NCBI GenBank assembly: GCA_025360805.1
Contig: JANYBK010000084.1
Span: forward strand, 1-36,093
DNA length: 36,093 nucleotides
Source of the DNA: Methanomicrobiales archaeon
GTDB lineage: Archaea; Halobacteriota; Methanomicrobia; Methanomicrobiales; Methanospirillaceae
Direction: 5' to 3'
The first letter of the stretch is position 1. Each line of letters begins with the position of its first letter. Both the position numbers and the translations under genes were made by a program. The notes under the pieces are model-generated. The model saw only the letters and a list, made by a program, of their open reading frames with translations, was not told the origin of the DNA and searched no databases. Shown one piece after another: positions 31,556 to 36,093 of the stretch.

Positions 31556-31580
31556 AACAATAGAAAAATTGTTCTATAAG
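31556..31580. promoter_or_regulatory. inverted repeat and palindromic TATA in the nrpR divergent promoter
   Basis: AACAAT (31556-31561) and ATTGTT (31568-31573) are exact inverted repeats with a six-base spacer, touching the nrpR start codon. Immediately next to it CTATAAG (31574-31580) reads as CTTATAG on the other strand. Its centre (31577) is ~22 bases from the nrpR start and ~24 from ATG 31601 of the divergent gene, so one box may serve both. Confidence 0.5.
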
Positions 31581-31597
31581 TGTAGGGCAACTTATGT

Positions 31598-32560
31598 ATG
31601 ATGGAACACGATATGCGGGAAAAAGCCAAGAATGCGATGCGACTCATTCTTGAAGCGGCACGGTATGAAGTTGAAGAGGTTGATGACCCTCTTGACCTTT
31701 CTGCAGTGCGTGACGGCACCTGCCTGCTGGTGCTCTGCTCGAACGAGAAGGATCTCATCGGGCAGTTTGACAAGACCAATTACAGTCTCATGATCGATGA
31801 TCATGAGATGAACTGCAAGAAACTGTTGTTCACAATCGACAAAGCGATCACAACAGAAAACTGCATCCAGTGGGGTGTGGATGAATTTGTGCGGTATACC
31901 GGAGAGGCCGTTCTTGCAGATATCCTCGATCGCGAACTGGCACTGGATCTGACTCCAGCAAAAGCTAAAAAAGCAGCGGTAATCGCAGCTGCTGCCGCAG
32001 CCAAAGAAGAAGAAGAACCTTCAGGTATTACGATACCCCATCTCCCGGTAAAAATCACCGAACAGGCTGCGTTCCGCACCTCCGGGGTGCAGGGTGCAGC
32101 AAAACTTCGGTTTATCCCTCATTTCCTGTTCCACTATACGAGCAGCGGAGAGCAGGTGTACAAAGACCGCAGAATTCCCTTTGACGCAGACGGCTGGGGT
32201 GCGATCAATGCAATCAACGGGATAAAGATCGATCTTGACGGGAAGATGGTTGAAGAGACAGAGATTCCGAGAGGGGCTGAAGTCTGTGATTCGCATATCC
32301 GCAAGGATGAAGCCTCCGAGCGGATCATCACCGAATTGATCGAACGCCTCACCCAGAAGGTCCGGATCAAGCAGGAGAAGGGCGATGCGATCTTCTATGA
32401 AGAGAAGATCCTGAAACCCGACAGGAAAAATATCATCGTTGATTCCAAACAGATCTATATCCCTGTCTGGCAGATAAGGGGTAAGAAGATTGTTGAAGTG
32501 AATGCATTCACCGGAGAACTGCTATCAGAACCAATGGACGAAGGCTGCGAAGTCTTCTGA
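31598..32560 (+). CDS. conserved hypothetical protein divergent from nrpR
   Basis: A 320-residue soluble protein that I do not recognise. Residues 1-~115 are alpha/beta with 'EAARYEVEEVDDPLDLS...GTCLLVLCSNEKDL', reminiscent of a restriction-endonuclease-like core but not convincing. An Ala/Lys/Glu-rich linker (~125-145) leads to a second domain (~150-320) with 'FIPHFLFHYTSSG', 'DADGWGAINAINGIKID' and 'IYIPVWQIRGKKIVEVNAFTGE', the last like a C-terminal beta-hairpin capping a PepSY- or DUF-like sheet. No signal peptide. The start is ATG 31598 or 31601 (adjacent Met codons). It shares a 42-base promoter region with nrpR, so common regulation by nitrogen status is an inference. Confidence 0.75.
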   Translation: MMEHDMREKAKNAMRLILEAARYEVEEVDDPLDLSAVRDGTCLLVLCSNEKDLIGQFDKTNYSLMIDDHEMNCKKLLFTIDKAITTENCIQWGVDEFVRYTGEAVLADILDRELALDLTPAKAKKAAVIAAAAAAKEEEEPSGITIPHLPVKITEQAAFRTSGVQGAAKLRFIPHFLFHYTSSGEQVYKDRRIPFDADGWGAINAINGIKIDLDGKMVEETEIPRGAEVCDSHIRKDEASERIITELIERLTQKVRIKQEKGDAIFYEEKILKPDRKNIIVDSKQIYIPVWQIRGKKIVEVNAFTGELLSEPMDEGCEVF

Positions 32561-32645
32561 AGCAAGGACCTGAGCGGATCCCAATAGAAGAGATACTGCT
32601 CCCTATAAAAAATCAGATTTTTCTCTTTATGAGTAAGGAAATCCC

Positions 32646-33980
32646 ATGATCGTTGTTCTGGGGGGTGGCCCTGCTGGCAGGATCGCATCTATCCGGCTCG
32701 CATCCGCAGGACGAGAGGTAAGGCTTATCGAACGTGGGGGTATCGGGGGCCAGTGTCTCCATTTTGGCTGCATGCCTGTCAGTGCCATGAATGATGTGGC
32801 CCGCACCATCCATTCGGTCCGGGAATTCCAGCGTCTTGGTGTGTTCGATTCACCTCCAGCCATAAATTTTTCCAGCATGCTAAAAGAGATGCATGCAATC
32901 CAGACCAAGATAGCAGCTGTGCTCGATTCTGAAACCAAATCCGCAGGTGTTGATATTATCTACGGGAAGACCGGTCGACTTGAAGGAAAGACCGTCTTTC
33001 TGGATAATGAGAAGATTGAAGCGGATACAATAATTGCAGCTACTGGATCCCATCCCCAGATTCCCGATATAGAGGGAATCTTTTTACCGGGCATATTCAC
33101 CCCCCATACCCTGTATCAGCTAAAAAATGTCCCAAAGAAACTGGCCATTATAGGCGGGGGGGTGATGGCTGCGGAATGTGCGTATATTTTCAGCACATTC
33201 GGCAGCGAAGTGACCATCCTGAGCAGGAGCACATTTCTGAAAAAAATCGACAAACATCTACGTGCTCTGGCGATAAAGGAGCTCAAAACGGTGGAGATAC
33301 TGGAGAATACGCAGGTACAGTCAATTAGCACGGGTAGTGGCATTAAATCCCTCACTCTGGTAAGTGATGAAAAAATATTCATGCAAGATGCAGACGCGGT
33401 TTTGATTGCCGCAGGACTCGTTCCGCGTTCTGAAATGCTCAATGGTATCAATAAAGGACCCGCAGGCGAAATTATCGTTGATGAACACATGCAGACAAGT
33501 GTGAAGGACGTATATGCCTGTGGAGATGTGACAGGACCCCCTTATCTTACCCCGGTTGCCCGTTACCAGGGTATTGTTGCTGCTGACAACATTCTCGGTA
33601 TCCCCCGGACCATGGATTACCGTTTCATCCCGCAATCGATCAACCTCTCACAGGAACTGGCATTCTGTATCACCGAAACAGAAGGCATGGCATCCCTTGC
33701 GATCCCAGGACCTGCCGGTCCGGGCACGTTCTGGTCAGTGCCTTCCGGCACTACGGGACTTGCAAAACTCCTGATAGATCCAGACAATGGAGCGATCAGT
33801 GGCGTGTGCGCTGCGGGTCCGGGCGGAGGTCTCATAGCCGGATACATGGCGTTTCTTATGAGACGCCATTTTTCGGTCCATGATTTTGAAGAGTTCATTG
33901 AAGTCCACCCTTCAACCGATGGTGTTTACGGGCTGGCAAAATATGCATCAGGAATGCTCAAAAAGCGGAAAGGAGAATAA
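32646..33980 (+). CDS. FAD-dependent pyridine nucleotide-disulfide oxidoreductase (dihydrolipoyl dehydrogenase-like)
   Basis: A 444-residue flavoprotein. The FAD-binding Rossmann loop is G6-G-G-P-A-G11; the redox disulfide is C37-x4-C42 ('GGQCLHFGC'), correctly spaced for the dihydrolipoyl dehydrogenase/mercuric reductase group. The NAD(P) loop 'IIGGGVMAAECAYIF' lies near 175, and 'VYACGDVTGP' (~288-297) is the FAD ribityl motif. The C-terminal dimer domain has 'EVHPSTDGVYGLA', where the usual 'H-P-T-x-x-E' active-site partner is altered to H-P-S-T-D. Classic lipoyl substrates are rare in methanogens, so another disulfide or a quinone-like acceptor may be used. The ATG at 32646 opens directly on the FAD strand. 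lysS follows in the same direction. Confidence 0.9.
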   Translation: MIVVLGGGPAGRIASIRLASAGREVRLIERGGIGGQCLHFGCMPVSAMNDVARTIHSVREFQRLGVFDSPPAINFSSMLKEMHAIQTKIAAVLDSETKSAGVDIIYGKTGRLEGKTVFLDNEKIEADTIIAATGSHPQIPDIEGIFLPGIFTPHTLYQLKNVPKKLAIIGGGVMAAECAYIFSTFGSEVTILSRSTFLKKIDKHLRALAIKELKTVEILENTQVQSISTGSGIKSLTLVSDEKIFMQDADAVLIAAGLVPRSEMLNGINKGPAGEIIVDEHMQTSVKDVYACGDVTGPPYLTPVARYQGIVAADNILGIPRTMDYRFIPQSINLSQELAFCITETEGMASLAIPGPAGPGTFWSVPSGTTGLAKLLIDPDNGAISGVCAAGPGGGLIAGYMAFLMRRHFSVHDFEEFIEVHPSTDGVYGLAKYASGMLKKRKGE

Positions 33981-34133
33981 TCAGACTTTTTAAATTATTT
34001 GTTCCCTCATCAAGGATTATTGGAATAAGAAACATTTCGTTTTTTTTTGAAGAATGATAAAAAAAAGGTATTATTACTCCCGGACTCGCATATTTACGAT
34101 ACATATCATCGTACTCACCGTGGTGCTTTCAAG

Positions 34134-35660
34134 ATGACAGGTCCCCTAGAAAACGTTCCATTTGAAATAACAAGGCTTGATAAAATCAATACTCTTCAGG
34201 AAAAAGGGGTTACTGTCTTTCCCCCCACGTTCGATCGTAAGGATACGATTTCTGATATTAAAACCCGGTACGCTGATATAACTCACGACAAGAGTGAAGA
34301 TAGTGTCACGACCGCAGGCAGGATCTATATTGTACGGAATCACGGCAAGACTGTATTTGCCGATCTTGGGGATGAGTCAGGCAAGATCCAGCTCTACATA
34401 CGGAAAAACGATCTGGGAGAAGAGCAGTTCGAGATTTTCAGCCAGTTCATTGAGCGTGGGGATATCATCGGGGTTTCCGGTCATGTCTTCCGGACAAAAC
34501 TCGGTGAGATCACCATCTGGGTAGATACGTTTACCATCCTTTGCAAAGCAGTCTGCTCCCTTCCGGAGAAGTTCCACGGGCTTACTGACGTGGAGAAACG
34601 ATATCGTCACCGATACGTGGATCTCATCACCAATGAAGAGAGCAGGCAGACATTCCGGGACCGGAGCCGGATTGTCGCCCTGATACGCCGTTTCCTCGAT
34701 GACAATGGGTTCTTAGAGTTCGAGACCCCAATTCTCCAGCCGGTATACGGTGGTGCAAATGCCCGTCCGTTCACAACCTTTCACCACTTCCTCGACCAGA
34801 AACTCTTCCTGCGGATTGCTCCCGAACTCTATCTCAAGCGTCTAGTAGTGGGGGGATTTGAGAAGGTTTTTGAGATCGCACGGAACTTCCGGAACGAGGG
34901 TGTTGATACCAACCACAACCCCGAGTTCACCATGGTTGAAATCTACTGGGTTTACCACGACTTCAACGATATGATGGGCTTTACTGAAGATATCGTATCT
35001 TCGATAGTTAACACAGTCCACGGGAAGTTCGAGATACCCTATGGCGAGACCCCCTTAAATTTTGCCAAACCGTGGAAGAAACTCTCCATGGCAGACGCGG
35101 TAAAGGAGTATGCAGGCATCGATATCTTTGCTAAAAGTGTCGAAGATCTCCGCTCACTGGCACTGCACCACAAGCTGCCGGAATCCGGAAAGCCGCAGTC
35201 GCAGCGGGAATTTCTCGTCTTCTTCTTTGAGGGGCTTGTCGAAGAGAAACTCATGCAGCCCACGTTTGTCTATGATTTCCCGGTCGAGAACTCGCCACTT
35301 GCAAAACGGCACAGGACTAAAGAGGGGTTCACGGAGCGGTTCGAACTCTTCATCCATGGGATGGAGGTAGCAAACGGGTTCTCGGAATTAAACGATCCTG
35401 TCGATCAGAAGGCACGGTTCGAAGCCCAGGATGAGAAGCGGAGAATGGGCGATGTCGAAGCCCAGATGATCGATTACGATTTCATCAATGCTCTTGGGTA
35501 CGGTATGCCGCCCACGGGGGGAGTCGGGATCGGTATCGACCGGCTCGTGATGCTTCTCACCAATAACAATTCTATCAAGGAAGTTATCCTGTTCCCCTCA
35601 ATGAAGACGATGCAGCCCGGTGAGGAAGCAGAAGTGGAAACGCCGGAAGCAGGGAACTAG
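34134..35660 (+). CDS. lysS: class II lysyl-tRNA synthetase (bacterial type)
   Basis: A 508-residue enzyme. An N-terminal OB-fold anticodon-binding domain (~60-165) contains 'AGRIYIVRNHGKTVFADL'; the class II catalytic core has motif 1 ('FLDDNGFLEFETPIL'), motif 2 ('FEIARNFRNEGVD...HNPEFTMVEIY') and motif 3 ('GVGIGIDRLVML'), all typical of LysS. ATG 34134 gives the normal family length; an upstream TTG at 34047 would add 29 residues without family resemblance. Most euryarchaea use the unrelated class I enzyme, and Methanosarcina species carry both, so this gene probably came from bacteria by transfer. Whether a class I enzyme also exists in this genome cannot be seen here. Confidence 0.95.
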   Translation: MTGPLENVPFEITRLDKINTLQEKGVTVFPPTFDRKDTISDIKTRYADITHDKSEDSVTTAGRIYIVRNHGKTVFADLGDESGKIQLYIRKNDLGEEQFEIFSQFIERGDIIGVSGHVFRTKLGEITIWVDTFTILCKAVCSLPEKFHGLTDVEKRYRHRYVDLITNEESRQTFRDRSRIVALIRRFLDDNGFLEFETPILQPVYGGANARPFTTFHHFLDQKLFLRIAPELYLKRLVVGGFEKVFEIARNFRNEGVDTNHNPEFTMVEIYWVYHDFNDMMGFTEDIVSSIVNTVHGKFEIPYGETPLNFAKPWKKLSMADAVKEYAGIDIFAKSVEDLRSLALHHKLPESGKPQSQREFLVFFFEGLVEEKLMQPTFVYDFPVENSPLAKRHRTKEGFTERFELFIHGMEVANGFSELNDPVDQKARFEAQDEKRRMGDVEAQMIDYDFINALGYGMPPTGGVGIGIDRLVMLLTNNNSIKEVILFPSMKTMQPGEEAEVETPEAGN

Positions 35661-35779
35661 AGTTACCGGCTCCTCACACTCTTATACGGAATTCAACACG
35701 CCAAAAAACTCTCCTTGGTCAACAGTTCGCCACGCGTGCAAGTGACTGCCCGCAACACTTATTACCCAACTCTGCGCAT

Positions 35780-35787
35780 ATTATAAA
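35780..35787 (+). promoter_or_regulatory. TATA element upstream of tRNA-Ser
   Basis: ATTATAAA (35780-35787) is the best promoter box in the ~190-base gap after lysS. It predicts a start near 35808, giving a ~40-base leader before tRNA-Ser at 35851. Nothing else was recognised in the gap. Confidence 0.4.
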
Positions 35788-35850
35788 GCACCATTCATGG
35801 AGCAGTGATTATCCACTGCGAGTGTCTGTTACAAGATGCGAGATTCCTCT

Positions 35851-35935
35851 GTTGAGGTAGCCAAGCCTGGTATGGCGCAGGTTTGCTAAACCTGTGTCCC
35901 CTTGGGACTCGGGAGTTCAAATCTCCCCCTCAGCG
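35851..35935 (+). tRNA. tRNA-Ser (GCT)
   Basis: An 85-base class II tRNA. Acceptor GTTGAGG pairs with CCTCAGC, the anticodon stem CAGGT/ACCTG frames the loop TTGCTAA (anticodon GCT), a long variable arm (GTCCC...GGGAC) follows, and the T-arm is GGGAG-TTCAAAT-CTCCC. The discriminator is G (35935). No CCA is encoded. It reads AGC/AGT codons. Confidence 0.95.
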
Positions 35936-35970
35936 CTAAAAGAGACAATCTCACCAATCGAGGGGATTGG

Positions 35971-36093
35971 ATGGCTCAGGAAAACGATATAAAATACTTT
36001 GTAAGGGTTGGAACCACCGATCTCGATGGTACCAAATCCGTGAGGGTTGCCCTCACCGGCATCAAGGGTGTCGGCAGGCATACCTCCACGGTT
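35971..36093 (+). CDS. rps13: 30S ribosomal protein S13, 3' truncated by window end
   Basis: The first 41 codons of S13 are present, running off the right edge. The N-terminus '[33 protein letters not shown]' is the archaeal S13 opening, including the helix-two-turn-helix start ('[11 protein letters not shown]'). S13 lies in the head of the small ribosomal subunit and contacts the P-site tRNA. GAGGGGAT just upstream of ATG 35971 is the ribosome site. tRNA-Ser is 35 bases upstream and may share the transcript. In archaea S13 usually begins an operon with S4, S11 and RNA polymerase subunit D, which would lie beyond the window. Confidence 0.95.
   Translation, partial: MAQENDIKYFVRVGTTDLDGTKSVRVALTGIKGVGRHTSTV

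Noticed and set aside
1-36093. CRISPR array, insertion sequence or prophage
   Set aside because: No regularly spaced direct repeats, transposase-like or phage-like genes were seen in any frame.

Overview
This window is a stretch of euryarchaeal chromosome, most likely from a methanogen of the Methanomicrobiales (Methanoregula or a relative). The domain is clear from archaeal aIF5B, S6e, S8e, S13, SRP19, Gar1, TFB, RIO2 kinase, a cupin-type glucose-6-phosphate isomerase and CCA-less tRNA genes. Methanogenesis is indicated by a methanopterin-biosynthesis enzyme (beta-RFAP synthase), the hydrogenase maturation GTPase HypB and an NrpR-type nitrogen regulator. The genus is an inference from overall gene style; no 16S gene is present.

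Layout. 1-3.7 kb: AN1 zinc-finger protein, membrane protein, PemK/MazF-like protein, a small cysteine-containing family and a fused chorismate lyase/beta-RFAP synthase. 3.8-8.5 kb: an ABC exporter locus with a divergent ATPase and two permeases, the first carrying a PrsW-type intramembrane protease domain, followed by a lipoprotein. 8.7-11.6 kb: RDD protein, SemiSWEET, then a methyltransferase/flavoprotein/SnoaL-like cluster. 11.8-19.6 kb: mostly information processing (tRNA-His, aIF5B, S6e, S8e, SRP19, Gar1, TFB, tRNA-Ala) with HypB, a PHP-domain protein, a DUF2240 protein and a decayed gene. 19.5-24.5 kb: two closely related tRNA-Ala genes with matching promoters, then a RIO2 - DUF460 - ThiL operon. 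24.6-28.6 kb: a degenerate Ncs6/TtcA-like PP-loop protein, a two-RCK potassium channel and NAD synthetase in one tight operon, meeting convergent cupin PGI. 28.6-32.6 kb: S-layer-like protein divergent from a TrmB regulator over a perfect palindrome; then an HTH-less NrpR (NrpRII type) divergent from an unrecognised gene over an inverted repeat. 32.6-36.1 kb: a flavin disulfide oxidoreductase, a class II (bacterial-type) lysyl-tRNA synthetase, tRNA-Ser and the start of the S13 operon.

Gene interplay. Three functional groupings stand out: the fusion joining two consecutive methanopterin steps; the operon linking NAD synthesis to a channel with nucleotide-binding RCK domains; and compact divergent promoters (hypB/srp19, S-layer/trmB, nrpR/unknown), where one AT-rich element or operator sits about one archaeal promoter length from both start codons, suggesting leaderless and co-regulated transcription. 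No CRISPR array, insertion sequence, rRNA or prophage was seen. Product calls were made by reading motifs, without database searches.
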